Below, one piece after another: positions 18,059 to 28,167 of a stretch of DNA of 64,000 bases. A model generated the notes under the pieces. That model had not been told where the DNA came from and ran no database searches. It worked only from the letters and a program-made list of their open reading frames with translations. Source of the DNA: Halochromatium sp. (GTDB taxonomy: Bacteria; Pseudomonadota; Gammaproteobacteria; Chromatiales; Chromatiaceae); the NCBI GenBank assembly GCA_010912705.1, contig POWB01000005.1, positions 1 to 64,000 of the forward strand, given 5' to 3'. Within the stretch, counting starts at the first letter, position 1. Every line of letters starts with the position of its first letter. Made by a program: the position numbers and the translations under genes.

Positions 18059-18541
18059 ATGGACGAAGAGAGTCTGCAAAACGCCCTGAAGACAGCCGAG
18101 ATCCTCTGCGCTCAGCGCGGTGTGCGCTTCACCGCGCAGCGCCGCCGCGTCTTGGAGCTGGTCTGTCGCGCTGAGCGTCCAGTCGGTGCCTATGAGATCC
18201 TCGACCAGCTGCGCGAAGGTGCCACCGCGGCGCCTCCCACCGTCTACCGCGCGCTCGACTTCCTGCTCGAGCAGGGCTTCGTGCATAAGCTCGAGACCCT
18301 GCATGCCTTCATCGGCTGCACCCACCCCGAGCATCCGCATGCCAGCCAGTTTCTGATCTGTAGCGATTGCGGCCGTGTCAAGGAGTTGGAGAACGAAGCG
18401 ATTGCCGGCAGTCTGCGCACAGCGGCACAAGAGACCGGCTTCAAGGCCGAGCGTCCCATCATCGAGGTGCTAGGCACCTGCGCCCATTGCCGTCGCAAGA
18501 CCGAACAGGCAGGAACAAGCCCAAGGGTGCCACTTGAATAG
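18059..18541 (+). CDS. zur: Zinc-uptake regulator Zur (Fur family)
   Basis: A 160-residue Fur-family repressor. The winged-helix region includes RFTAQRRRVLELV and PTVYRALDFLLE (recognition helix). The dimer/metal part has HPEHPHASQFLICSDCG and, near the end, CAHC; the two C-x-x-C pairs form the structural zinc site known in Zur and Fur proteins. The start at 18059 (MDEESLQ) follows the znuB stop directly; an earlier in-frame ATG at 17999 lies inside znuB and would add an unusual extension. Position after znuB and the Zur box upstream of znuA support Zur rather than Fur or PerR. Confidence 0.9.
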   Translation: MDEESLQNALKTAEILCAQRGVRFTAQRRRVLELVCRAERPVGAYEILDQLREGATAAPPTVYRALDFLLEQGFVHKLETLHAFIGCTHPEHPHASQFLICSDCGRVKELENEAIAGSLRTAAQETGFKAERPIIEVLGTCAHCRRKTEQAGTSPRVPLE

Positions 18542-18616
18542 GCTCAGCCAGCCGATGTTTCGGCTCGATCTCATCCGCGCCAATCGGCCTCATCCCTAGC
18601 TCCAATCGCATGCCCT

Positions 18617-19456
<840 letters not shown>

Positions 19457-19522
19457 CCGCTAGACCGGCAGCCACCTGCCCCCTGAGACGCCGCCTGGAA
19501 TCCAATTCGCACCATCACCCTC

Positions 19523-20782
19523 ATGGCCATCCTCCGACTCGCGCTGCACAGCCTGCTCAACCGCCGCTTCACGGCACTGCTGACGCTGCTCTCGATCGCG
19601 CTCAGCGTCGCCCTGCTGCTCGGGGTCGAGCGCATCCGCAGCGAGGCGCGCGCCAGCTTCGCCAGCACACTCTCCGGCACCGATCTCATCGTCGGCGCGC
19701 GCACTGGCCCGGTGCCGCTGATGCTGTACTCGGTGTTTCGCATCGGCAATGCCACCAACAACATCTCCTGGCAGAGCTATGAGGAGATCGCAGCCATGCC
19801 GCGCGTGGCCTGGACGGTGCCGCTCTCGCTCGGCGACTCCCATCGCGGTTTCCCGGTGCTCGGCACCAGCAGGGCCTATTTCGATCACTATCGCTATGGA
19901 CGCGACAAGCCGCTGCAACTGGCCAAGGGCGAGCGCTTTACCGACCTCTACGACGCCGTGCTCGGCGCCGAGGTCGCGGCCAAGCTCGGCTATCGGCTCG
20001 GCGATGCGATCATCCTCGCCCATGGCGCCAGCGATGTCAGCTTCGCCCGCCATGACAACAAGCCATTTCGGGTGGTCGGCATCCTCGAGCGCACCGGCAC
20101 GCCAGTCGACCGCAGTGTCCATGTCAGCCTGGAGGCGATCGAGGCCATCCACCTCGGCTGGGAGGGCGGCGCACCGCTGCGTGGTCTTGATATCGATGCC
20201 GAGCGCGCACGCCACATGGACCTGACGCCGAAGGCGATCACCGCGGCACTGGTCGGTCTGGATTCACGCATCGCCACCTTCGCCGTGCAGCGCGCGATCA
20301 ACGAGTACCCACAAGAGCCCTTGCTCGCGGTCATGCCTGGGGTCGCCCTCTCGGAACTCTGGTCGGTGATCGGACTGGCCGAGAACGCGCTCTTGGTGAT
20401 CTCCGCCTGCGTCGTGCTGGTCGGTCTGATCGGCATGCTGACCGCACTCTTGATTGGACTCGAGGGACGCCGACGTGAGCTGGCCATCCTCCGCTCGCTC
20501 GGCGCGCGACCCGCGCAGCTGTTCGGCCTGATCATCGGCGAGGCGCTGCTCTTGACCCTGCTCGGGATGCTGTTGGGCCTGATGCTGTTGAGCGCCCTGC
20601 TGACCCTTGGCCAGCCGCTGATCGAGGCGCAGCTCGGCTTGCATCTCGGACTCGGCACGCCCGGGCCGCGCGAATGGCTGCTGCTAAGCGCCGTGCTCGC
20701 CACCGGGCTGCTGGTGGGACTGATCCCCGGCTGGCGCGCCTATCGACTGTCGCTGAGCAATGGGCTCTCATTGCGACTCTAG
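19523..20782 (+). CDS. ABC transporter permease, FtsX/MacB type
   Basis: A 419-residue permease with an N-terminal membrane helix (about 12-35), a large periplasmic MacB-core-like domain, and three C-terminal membrane helices (about 285-310, 335-365 and 385-405) with the EGRRRELAILRSLGARPAQ segment between the first two, which is diagnostic for FtsX-like permeases. Such proteins do not pump small ions through a channel; they transmit ATP-driven motion to periplasmic partners or extract lipoproteins. It is 66 bases downstream of the ATPase gene and 40 bases before the DUF3299 lipoprotein gene. Confidence 0.87.
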   Translation: MAILRLALHSLLNRRFTALLTLLSIALSVALLLGVERIRSEARASFASTLSGTDLIVGARTGPVPLMLYSVFRIGNATNNISWQSYEEIAAMPRVAWTVPLSLGDSHRGFPVLGTSRAYFDHYRYGRDKPLQLAKGERFTDLYDAVLGAEVAAKLGYRLGDAIILAHGASDVSFARHDNKPFRVVGILERTGTPVDRSVHVSLEAIEAIHLGWEGGAPLRGLDIDAERARHMDLTPKAITAALVGLDSRIATFAVQRAINEYPQEPLLAVMPGVALSELWSVIGLAENALLVISACVVLVGLIGMLTALLIGLEGRRRELAILRSLGARPAQLFGLIIGEALLLTLLGMLLGLMLLSALLTLGQPLIEAQLGLHLGLGTPGPREWLLLSAVLATGLLVGLIPGWRAYRLSLSNGLSLRL

Positions 20783-20822
20783 ATTTCCACACTCACATCA
20801 TCCCAGTGATAGGCGACTACGC

Positions 20823-21515
20823 ATGATCCAATCTTCTCGCAGGCTAACCCCCGACCTCAGTCTTGAGTCCAAGCGGGACGGTGGCTGGCAGCCGCCGCTC
20901 AGCCGTCGCTGGAGCCTCGCCGGCCCGCTCTTCGCACTCTTGCTCTTGCTCCTGCTCTTGCTCTTAGCCGGCTGTGGCGACCAAGCCGGAGACGACCAAG
21001 GCGGCGGCCAAGGTGGCCTCACCGACGCAGAGCTGGCCATCGAGACCCCAGACGGCAGCGCCCGCGAGCTGTCTTGGGATGACCTGATCCCGGCCGACTG
21101 GCAGCCGGAAATGCTGATGGAGGAGTACGACGCCGACAACCTCAGCGACGATGACCCACGCGCCTTAGAGCTGATGGACAAGCTCAAGGCGCTCTGGGCC
21201 GAGGCGCCCGTGGTCGAGGCGCTCAATGATCGGCAAGTACGCCTGCCCGGCTTCGTCGTGCCGCTGGAGAACGACGCAGACCGTATCCGCGAATTCCTTC
21301 TGGTGCCTTACTTTGGCGCCTGTATCCATGTCCCACCACCACCGGCCAACCAGACCATCCTCGTCACCACGCCGGAGGACCGGCCTTATGTCGGCGCCCT
21401 CTTCGACACCGTCTGGGTCGAAGGCCGCATGCGCGTCGAGCCGTTCAGTGATGAGCTGGGCGATGCAGGCTATCGGATTGAGGGCGCCGAGGTCAGCCTG
21501 TACGAGGAGCTTTGA
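20823..21515 (+). CDS. DUF3299 lipoprotein
   Basis: A predicted lipoprotein of 230 residues. The start at 20823 (MIQSSRR) is chosen over an upstream ATG that lies within the permease stop region. After a basic N-terminal stretch come ten hydrophobic residues and the lipobox LLAG-C51. The mature part begins Gly/Asp-rich and then has the DUF3299 region: VRLPGFVVPLE, LVPYFGACIHVPPPP and VWVEGRMRVEP. The FGACIHVPPPP block with Cys and His suggests metal or thiol chemistry, but the function is not established. Placement after an FtsX-type ABC pair and a znu-zur operon points to zinc homeostasis in the periplasm. Confidence 0.85.
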   Translation: MIQSSRRLTPDLSLESKRDGGWQPPLSRRWSLAGPLFALLLLLLLLLLAGCGDQAGDDQGGGQGGLTDAELAIETPDGSARELSWDDLIPADWQPEMLMEEYDADNLSDDDPRALELMDKLKALWAEAPVVEALNDRQVRLPGFVVPLENDADRIREFLLVPYFGACIHVPPPPANQTILVTTPEDRPYVGALFDTVWVEGRMRVEPFSDELGDAGYRIEGAEVSLYEEL

Positions 21516-21559
21516 TCGAGCAGCGGAACGGCGTGCGAATGGGGCCAACCTGGGGCCGA

Positions 21560-23155
21560 TCAGCGGCGTGACGACCAGCCACTGAACAGCCTGTTGGCAC
21601 TGCGGGCGAGGGTTTTCTTCACTGCACCGGATGCCGCCCCAACGGCTGCGTCCGCAACGCCTGGGATGCTGTCAAAGCTGTCGGCTGCGCGCCTAAACCA
21701 GCCCTCTTTCGCCATGCCGCGCTCGAGCTGCTTTTGCTGGGCTTCTGGCAGCACCCGCTGAATGGTCTGATAGAGCTGGTCGAGGTTCCAGGGCGGTTGG
21801 CCGGGACGGGTCGCCATCAGCGCACACTGATGCGTTGGCATGCACAACTGCTCACAAGCGGCTTGGCGCGCCTCGCGCATCTGTTGCGCTTTCAAGCTCT
21901 GGCCAGCTTCGATGTCATACGGCGGCGACCATTCCATCGGTGGATCGAGCTTATCGGCCTGGGTCAGCACCAACACCCGAGGAATTCGGCGGCGTGTCGC
22001 ATCCCGCTCGGTCAGGGCATCGAGTGCCGCCAGCGCGCGCTGATCGGCGGCGCGATCGGCGCGATTGGCCGCAGCCACCCAGATCACCAGATCGCTTGCA
22101 GCGGCTTGGGCGAGCCAGGGCTCCCGCTTAGCACCATCGGTGCCAGGACAATCGACGAGGATCAAGGCGCCGGTCTGCTCGGCATGAAAGGCATAGGCTC
22201 GGCAGCCTTCGGTCGCCGGCGTTAGCAAGCCAACCGGCTCCCGCGCTCGGCCAAGCAAGGCGTTGAGCAAGGCGGATTTTCCGGCGTTGTGCTGACCGGC
22301 AAGGAGGACTGTCAGTGGTTCGGTCAGCGTTTCCGCAACCGGCGTTGGCGCAGTCGGCAGCAGCTCATCGGCACGGCGCCGATAACCACCGGAGTAGAGC
22401 TTGATCGCAGTCTCGCCAGCTTGCTCCACGAGCATCACCGCGATCTGGGCCTTGGCATTGCCGCCCAGTCCATCGAGCGCCTGACCAACGACCCTGCCGC
22501 GCAGCTCTGCGGTCAAGGCATTCGCTGGCTCAATCCATCGCAGCACCCGGAAAACGCTCATCAGCTTGCCCAAGGGCCCAGTCAATCCTAGCAGCAGCAT
22601 CACCCAAGACAGCTCGACGTGTCTGAGCACCGGATAATCCATCAGCAAGGTACCACGCAGTCGCTGGCTGAGGTCCTCGACCATCAGCAGCAGCTCCGGC
22701 AGCGTGAAATGCCAGAGCGCCACCGGGTCATCCGGTGAATAGGCCTCCGCAACATCTTGGAAGGCGCCGACCAGCAGTGTCGAGACGGCGTCTGGATGCT
22801 GCAAGGCGTGGACATCATTCGCATCAATGGCCTTAGCGCGTCGTCTCAACGCCTCCCGCGCTCGCTTTTCAGCGACCGAAGCGCCGGGTAACGCATCCAA
22901 CCCCATACGCAGCGGCGGCTTGGCTCGGAACAGGCCGCGCAGCAACAGCAAGGCCAGACTGAGCAGCACCAGGGTTGCGGCCCACCAATACCAAGCCCAG
23001 CCCTGTTGGACGATCATCCAGATGCCGACGCCGATGCCGAACAGCCAGGGGATCAGGATCAGCGTCGCGATCAGCCCGAGCAGCCATAGGCTGCGTCGAT
23101 GATGCCGACTCAGCGCAGCCCAAGGTGATTTGGTCGTCATCGATGTGCTCGTCAT
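21560..23155 (-). CDS. Membrane-associated P-loop GTPase
   Basis: A 531-residue protein with two N-terminal membrane helices (about 22-48 and 55-75), a long helical region, then a GTPase domain: P-loop GQHNAGKS (287-294), DCPGTD (335-340, G3) and TQADKLD (398-404, in the place of the N/TKxD base-specificity motif). The C-terminal GVADAAVGAASG region is hydrophobic. It belongs to the broad Era/dynamin-like GTPases that act at membranes; the target is unknown. The start overlaps the stop of the upstream GTPase gene by four bases (ATGA), so the two are translated together and probably form a heteromeric pair. Confidence 0.8.
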   Translation of the reverse strand: MTSTSMTTKSPWAALSRHHRRSLWLLGLIATLILIPWLFGIGVGIWMIVQQGWAWYWWAATLVLLSLALLLLRGLFRAKPPLRMGLDALPGASVAEKRAREALRRRAKAIDANDVHALQHPDAVSTLLVGAFQDVAEAYSPDDPVALWHFTLPELLLMVEDLSQRLRGTLLMDYPVLRHVELSWVMLLLGLTGPLGKLMSVFRVLRWIEPANALTAELRGRVVGQALDGLGGNAKAQIAVMLVEQAGETAIKLYSGGYRRRADELLPTAPTPVAETLTEPLTVLLAGQHNAGKSALLNALLGRAREPVGLLTPATEGCRAYAFHAEQTGALILVDCPGTDGAKREPWLAQAAASDLVIWVAAANRADRAADQRALAALDALTERDATRRRIPRVLVLTQADKLDPPMEWSPPYDIEAGQSLKAQQMREARQAACEQLCMPTHQCALMATRPGQPPWNLDQLYQTIQRVLPEAQQKQLERGMAKEGWFRRAADSFDSIPGVADAAVGAASGAVKKTLARSANRLFSGWSSRR

Positions 23156-24363
23156 CGGCTTCCGCGCTCCAGCAACGACGACGGCGATGGCGACGGCGGC
23201 ATTGGCTCGGCAGGCTTCGCGTCTCGCTGTTGCTTGACCCTGTTGTATTGACCACGTGCCTCGCGCAGCGCCTGCCGATAGCGATCGCGCAGTGCCGCTT
23301 GATCAGGCGCTTCGCCAGCAGCCTTCGCACTAAAGTAGTAGAGGGCGACCTCACCAATCGCCCAGGTGATGGCGAAGGTCCAAGAGGCGACGATAGCTGT
23401 TCCCCAGCCGAGTCCAACCTTGAGCACCTGCTGCGCCGCCCAGCTGCCGCCAAAGCCGAGCAAAAACCCCGAGCCAAGGGCACCGACAAGCTCACCCCAG
23501 AGCCGTTTCCAGTCCCCAGCGCAACCTAACCGATGGGCAATGTTGGCCACCATCCCCGCCTGCATACCAGCTGAGACCATGCCGCCAGCGACGGGCACCG
23601 GCACCGCATTCGCCGCAGCCGCTGCCATCGACCAGGGCAGGATGATCTTTGTCCGCATCGCCCCGGCTGTCGCCGGATTCGACCGCAGGCGTTCCGCCAC
23701 GCCTGGCAGCGTCTGGTCAAGCACATCCCAGAACCGATCCGCACCATAGTCGGCCGGTGCAATCCCCTGCTCCGGTCGCGTAAAATCCAAGGGCACAAAG
23801 ACCGGTGGCTCGCCTTTCAGCCGATTGAATAGCTTGCGCTGGGCAAGCAATGCTTGCCCCAATGCGAATGGCACGCCAGCTCGGCGGATATCCTCATCGC
23901 TGCCATCGAAGGGATAAGGCTCGGCGTGTCGGTCATGCTCGCCATAGAGCCGATGCAAGCCGGTCTGAGCGATGATCACCGGCAGCGCTTTATGTCGACG
24001 CCGAGCCTCGACCGCGACATCGACGATGTCTGCAAGGCTAAGGTCATCAACGCGAACGACGATGAGCAACAGATGTGCCTGCTCGCGCGCTCGGACGAAC
24101 TCATTGGAGAGATCGAAGTCCGCGCAATCCGCCAGTCCACGGGTGTCAAGAAAGCGCAGCGCGGGCTGATCTGCCGGAAAGGCATAAAGACGACTCTCTT
24201 GAGTCATCGCTCGATAGCCGCGACCGACCTCATCATGCGCCTGTCCAGTAATCTCTGCGACAATACTGGTTTTACCGGCTTGTGTCTTACCGAGCAGCCA
24301 AAGGATCGGCGCTTCGGCATCGACCCAAGCGCCTGCTAAAGCCTGTTCTGCTGCATCTTGCAT
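23152..24363 (-). CDS. GTPase with C-terminal DUF697-like membrane domain
   Basis: A GTPase of about 403 residues. With the ATG at 24363 taken as start, the P-loop GKTQAGKT is at 25-32 and DTRGLAD (G3) at 73-79; G4 is weakly defined (IIAQTGLHRL). The C-terminal half has the hydrophobic, Gly/Ala-rich pattern of DUF697 proteins (VPVPVAGGMVSAGMQAGMV and a later FLLGFGGSW segment). A TTG ten codons upstream (24393) is an alternative start. It is the first gene of the two-gene GTPase operon and overlaps the next by four bases. The role is unknown; related proteins in E. coli (YcjX/YcjF type) are envelope-stress induced. Confidence 0.8.
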   Translation of the reverse strand: MQDAAEQALAGAWVDAEAPILWLLGKTQAGKTSIVAEITGQAHDEVGRGYRAMTQESRLYAFPADQPALRFLDTRGLADCADFDLSNEFVRAREQAHLLLIVVRVDDLSLADIVDVAVEARRRHKALPVIIAQTGLHRLYGEHDRHAEPYPFDGSDEDIRRAGVPFALGQALLAQRKLFNRLKGEPPVFVPLDFTRPEQGIAPADYGADRFWDVLDQTLPGVAERLRSNPATAGAMRTKIILPWSMAAAAANAVPVPVAGGMVSAGMQAGMVANIAHRLGCAGDWKRLWGELVGALGSGFLLGFGGSWAAQQVLKVGLGWGTAIVASWTFAITWAIGEVALYYFSAKAAGEAPDQAALRDRYRQALREARGQYNRVKQQRDAKPAEPMPPSPSPSSLLERGSR

Positions 24364-24598
24364 CTCAATGCTGACTCCATTTTCCTCAGTCAATTGCCCA
24401 AACCGCCAATAACGGCGATCCTAGTGATCAACGATCAAGCAAGAAAAGTATACTCCTGAGCCAACAGCCTCGCTCAATGCGCGAGACGCTCGTCTCGGGG
24501 TGCGTGACGATTAGTGCTCATGACCTTCCTGCAGCGGGTGGTCAACGGCGGTGCGACTGGTGCGGGGATGCGCGCCCTACCATAGACTGAGGAAGATG

Positions 24599-26248
24599 AT
24601 GACCATGTCCGTACAGAACCCCTTGCTTGAGCCGAGCACGACGACGCTTGGCGGCATGCTGCGGGCTCAGGCCGCAGCTCATCCAACGCTGACAGCGATC
24701 CGCTTCGCCGGTCAGTCGATCAGCTACGAGGAGCTAGATAGGCGGGTCGACCAGGCCGCTGCCTTGCTCCTCAGGCATGGCATTCGACATGGCGACCGCA
24801 TTGCGCTGATGCTGCCAAACTGTCCCGAGATGCTGATCTTTGACCTGGCCTGTTTTCGGCTTGGTGCTGCGGCAGTACCAATCAACACTAGATATCAGCG
24901 CGCCGAGGCCGAGTATGCGCTGCAGCACTCAGGAGCGGTGCTGCTGATCGCCGACGCCCGCTTCTTCCCGATTATCGACGGCTTGCACGACGAGCTTCCT
25001 GATCTGCGCGAGCTGTTGATTCGAGGCGCCGCAGGAAACAGCGACCTGGATCTCGATCAGGCGCTTGCCGCCGTCCAATCAGCCGGCACGGCGGCCGCCC
25101 CCATTGCCGATGCCGCCGCGGCCGATGATCCGGCGGTGATCTTCTACACCTCCGGCAGCACAGCACGCCCCAAGGGCGTGGTCCACACACATCAAACCCT
25201 GCTTGGCGCGGCGCGCTGTCAGGTCGCGACACGTCGCCTGGCACCAGGACGACGCTGGCTGGTCGCCACCGGGATCGGCTATGTGGCAGGTCTAGCTGGT
25301 GTCAGCCTGCCCTGCCTCTATGGCGGCGCAACCATCTTGATCGAGGAAGACCTCTCCGCCGACAGCCTGATCAACGCCATCGCCCGCGAGCGGGCACAGG
25401 CCAGCATCATCCTGCCAACCAAACTGCTCGACATCCTCGAGAGCCCGCTCGCCGCCGAGCGCGATCTGAGCAGCTTCGAGCAGGTCTATGTCGGCGGCGA
25501 CGAATGCTCGCAGGATCTCTACCGGCGCTTCCGCGCCCGCTTCGGCAGGGATCTCGCGCAGCTGCTCGGGATGACCGAATGCGAGGGCTATCTGACCAAC
25601 CAGCCTAGTGATGGCAATCGGCCTGGCTCGATCGGCCGCCCGGCCAATAACGTCGAGGTGCGTCTGCTCGGTGACGACGGACGCGAGCTTGGCACGGGCA
25701 TGGCCGGTGAGATGGCCGTCCGTGCCCCTGGCATGATGGTCGGCTACTGGCAAAACCCTGAGGCAACCGCAGAGACCCTGGTCGAGGGCTGGCTACATAC
25801 CGGCGATGTCGCCCGCCGCGATGATGAGGGCTATTACTGGTTTGTCGAGCGCAAACGCGAGATTGTCATCCATGACGGCTCTAACATCGCCCCACATGAG
25901 GTCGAGAACCTCATCGACTCGCACCCCTTGGTCGCCGAAAGCTGCGTCGTCGGCGTGCCCGACCCGCACCACGGCGCCCTGCTCAAGGCCTTCGTCGAGC
26001 TCGAGCCGGATGCAGACCCCACCGCCATCGCAGCGCTCAGCGGTGATGTGCTGGCCGCCTGGCTCGAGACACGGCTCTCGCATTACAAGATCCCGACGCT
26101 CTGGGAGCTGCTACCGCGGCTACCGCGCACCGCAACCGGCAAGATGGACCGCAAGACATTACACGCCCGCGCGGACCCGATGGGCAAACCCCACCGCCGT
26201 CGGATATCCTGCACCCAAGACCCCCGTGCCGGAGAACCTCGCCCATGA
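24599..26248 (+). CDS. AMP-dependent acyl-CoA synthetase/ligase
   Basis: A class I adenylate-forming enzyme that activates a carboxylic acid with ATP and joins it to CoA. Motifs: IFYTSGSTARPKG (181-193, phosphate loop), LLGMTECEG (A5), LHTGDVARRD (A7), REIVIHDGSNIAPHEVE (A8 hinge) and PRTATGKMDRKTL (A10, catalytic Lys). The acid is not identifiable from motifs. Start at 24599 has GAGGA upstream; ATGs at 24596 and 24605 are also possible. The last about 25 residues after the A10 block are atypical and overlap the start of the next gene by four bases. A 140-bp internal piece (25491-25630) is found again 2.5 kb downstream. Confidence 0.88.
   Translation: MTMSVQNPLLEPSTTTLGGMLRAQAAAHPTLTAIRFAGQSISYEELDRRVDQAAALLLRHGIRHGDRIALMLPNCPEMLIFDLACFRLGAAAVPINTRYQRAEAEYALQHSGAVLLIADARFFPIIDGLHDELPDLRELLIRGAAGNSDLDLDQALAAVQSAGTAAAPIADAAAADDPAVIFYTSGSTARPKGVVHTHQTLLGAARCQVATRRLAPGRRWLVATGIGYVAGLAGVSLPCLYGGATILIEEDLSADSLINAIARERAQASIILPTKLLDILESPLAAERDLSSFEQVYVGGDECSQDLYRRFRARFGRDLAQLLGMTECEGYLTNQPSDGNRPGSIGRPANNVEVRLLGDDGRELGTGMAGEMAVRAPGMMVGYWQNPEATAETLVEGWLHTGDVARRDDEGYYWFVERKREIVIHDGSNIAPHEVENLIDSHPLVAESCVVGVPDPHHGALLKAFVELEPDADPTAIAALSGDVLAAWLETRLSHYKIPTLWELLPRLPRTATGKMDRKTLHARADPMGKPHRRRISCTQDPRAGEPRP
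25491..25630 (+). repeat. Copy A of a 140-bp duplication (inside the acyl-CoA ligase gene)
   Basis: Bases 25491-25630 recur at 28027-28166 with two mismatches (G/A in CTACCGGCGC and A/G in CCTAGTGATG) and no gaps. This copy is in the intact ligase frame, so it is the source. Confidence 0.93.
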
Positions 26249-28110
26249 CCCGCCTGTGCTTCCCCTTCGGCATCGCCAACTTCCGCGCCATTCACGACGA
26301 CGGCGCGCTCTATATCGACCGCACTGACCGTATCGCGACCATGGAGGCCATCGGTCGCCAGCTCCTGCTGCTGCGCCCGCGCCGCTTCGGCAAGTCGCTG
26401 TGGTTATCGACGCTCGCGCATTACTACGATCTACGCCGCGCCGAGGAGTTCGAGGAGCTCTTCGGGCATCTCGCCATTGGTCGGGCGCCAACCGCGCGGC
26501 GCAACCGCTATTTCATCATGCAGTGGAATTTCTCCACCGTGGATCCCATGGGCGATGCCGAGGCCATTCGCGGCGCGCTCTATCGGCATATCAATGGGCG
26601 AATCGCCACACTGGTGTCACGTTATGGCGATCACCTGCCGCAGCCGGTCGAGATCCAGGACGATGCGCTGGTCTCTTTCCAGTCCCTGCTCGCTGCCGTG
26701 GGTCAAAGTCCGCATCCGCTCTACCTGCTGATTGACGAATACGACAACTTCGCCAACGAAGTGCTGGTCAGCCGCGATCGCGGCGAGGAGCGCTACAACG
26801 CTCTGGTTGGCGGCGAGGGGGCGATCAAAACGGTCTTCAAGGCGGTGAAGGAGGCAGCTGAAGGCGGCGTGCTGGAGCGAGTGTTCATCACCGGCGTGTC
26901 GCCGGTGGTGATGGCGGATATCACCAGCGGCTATAACGTGGTCGAGGACATTTCCCTGCGCCCCGAGCTGGCCGATTTGTGCGGCTTCCACGAAGCCGAA
27001 GTCGCCTCTGTTCTCGAACAAATCATCGCCCATTGCCGGCTTCCCGCCGGTCAGGCCGAGGAAGCGCTGGCGATGATGCGAACCTTCTACAACGGTTACA
27101 ACTTCTCCCTGGAGCCGGAAGGCGGGCGGATCTACAACCCCACGCTGGCGCTGTATTTCTTTAAGCACCTCGCCGAGCAGTGCAAGTACCCGCGCCGGAT
27201 GCTCGACAACAATCTGGCGATGGATCGCAACCGTATCGACTATATCGCGCAGCTTCCCCAAGGGGCGGCATTGGTGCGAACCGCGCTTGATAGCGCCTCC
27301 CCCATTACCATTGAGGATCTCGAATATCGCTTCGGCGTCGAGCGCATGCTGCGCGCACCCCAAACCGAACCTTTCCTCGCCTCCTTGCTGTACTTCTTTG
27401 GGGTACTCACCTACGGCGCGCGCGATCCACTGGGACAACTGCAACTGGTGATTCCCAATCTGGTGGTACGCAAGCTCTATGTGGAGCGCATTCAGGAGTC
27501 CCTGCTGCCGGGGTTCGATCTCGACCGCGAGCGCCGCGCGGTCTGCAAGGGCTTGTATGCCAAGGGCGCCATCGGGCCGGTCTGTACCTTCATCGAGCAG
27601 CGTTTTCTGCCGGTATTCGACAATCGCGATCTGCGCTGGTCGAACGAGTTGGTGGTGAAAACCGCCTTTTTGGTGACGCTGTTCAATGATCTGGGCTACA
27701 TCATGGATTCCGAAACCGCCGTCGGGCGCGGTTACTGCGATCTGTCCATGATCGTCCGCCCGGATGCTCGGCACTATGCTTTCCTCGATCATGTCATTGA
27801 GTTCAAGCACCTGACACTGGCCGATCTGCCGGGACTCGACAGTGAGGCGTTGGCCAAGATGCCGATTGAAGCCCTGCGCGCGCGCCCGGAGGTCGCCGGC
27901 CAACTGGCTGCGGCCAATGCCCAGTTGGCGATCTATCGCGAGCGGTTGCAGGCCATCTATGGCGCCGCGCTCAGGCTGCATACCCATGCGGTGGTCTGTA
28001 TCGGGCTGCTGCGCTTGGTGTGGGCATCGGCGGCGACGAATGCTCGCAGGATCTCTACCAGCGCTTCCGCGCCCGCTTCGGCAGGGATCTCGCGCAGCTG
28101 CTCGGGATGA
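26245..28110 (+). CDS. AAA-ATPase-like / PD-(D/E)XK nuclease-like protein, altered C-terminus
   Basis: A 621-residue member of the AAA-ATPase_like plus PDDEXK_9 family. It has the family start (FPFGIANFRAIHDDGALYIDRT), a divergent P-loop LLLRPRRFGKSLW (42-54), Walker-B-like YLLIDEYDNF (about 160-170), and a nuclease-like end with CDLSMIV and FLDHVIEFKHL, Glu and Lys near 519-521. Such genes are abundant, often multicopy and presumed mobile or selfish; no biochemical role is settled. Homology ends near VVCIGLLRLVW; the last about 27 residues are read from a duplicated scrap of ligase DNA in another frame, so the original stop was lost. It overlaps the ligase gene by four bases. Confidence 0.85.
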   Translation: MTRLCFPFGIANFRAIHDDGALYIDRTDRIATMEAIGRQLLLLRPRRFGKSLWLSTLAHYYDLRRAEEFEELFGHLAIGRAPTARRNRYFIMQWNFSTVDPMGDAEAIRGALYRHINGRIATLVSRYGDHLPQPVEIQDDALVSFQSLLAAVGQSPHPLYLLIDEYDNFANEVLVSRDRGEERYNALVGGEGAIKTVFKAVKEAAEGGVLERVFITGVSPVVMADITSGYNVVEDISLRPELADLCGFHEAEVASVLEQIIAHCRLPAGQAEEALAMMRTFYNGYNFSLEPEGGRIYNPTLALYFFKHLAEQCKYPRRMLDNNLAMDRNRIDYIAQLPQGAALVRTALDSASPITIEDLEYRFGVERMLRAPQTEPFLASLLYFFGVLTYGARDPLGQLQLVIPNLVVRKLYVERIQESLLPGFDLDRERRAVCKGLYAKGAIGPVCTFIEQRFLPVFDNRDLRWSNELVVKTAFLVTLFNDLGYIMDSETAVGRGYCDLSMIVRPDARHYAFLDHVIEFKHLTLADLPGLDSEALAKMPIEALRARPEVAGQLAAANAQLAIYRERLQAIYGAALRLHTHAVVCIGLLRLVWASAATNARRISTSASAPASAGISRSCSG

Positions 28111-28166
28111 CCGAATGCGAGGGCTATCTGACCAACCAGCCTGGTGATGGCAATCGGCCTGGCTCG
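28027..28166 (+). pseudogene. Copy B of the 140-bp ligase duplication
   Basis: A fragment of the acyl-CoA ligase covering GGDECSQDLYQRFRARFG to GNRPGS, matching 138 of 140 bases of copy A. It starts where the homology of the AAA-ATPase-like gene ends and stops one base before the nudB stop codon, so it sits exactly at a gene junction. No further ligase sequence flanks it on either side. Confidence 0.92.
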
Positions 28167-28167
28167 C

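Noticed and set aside
26617-27987. Minus-strand frame of 456 codons opposite the AAA-ATPase-like gene
   Set aside because: Antisense shadow; the plus strand shows the family motifs.
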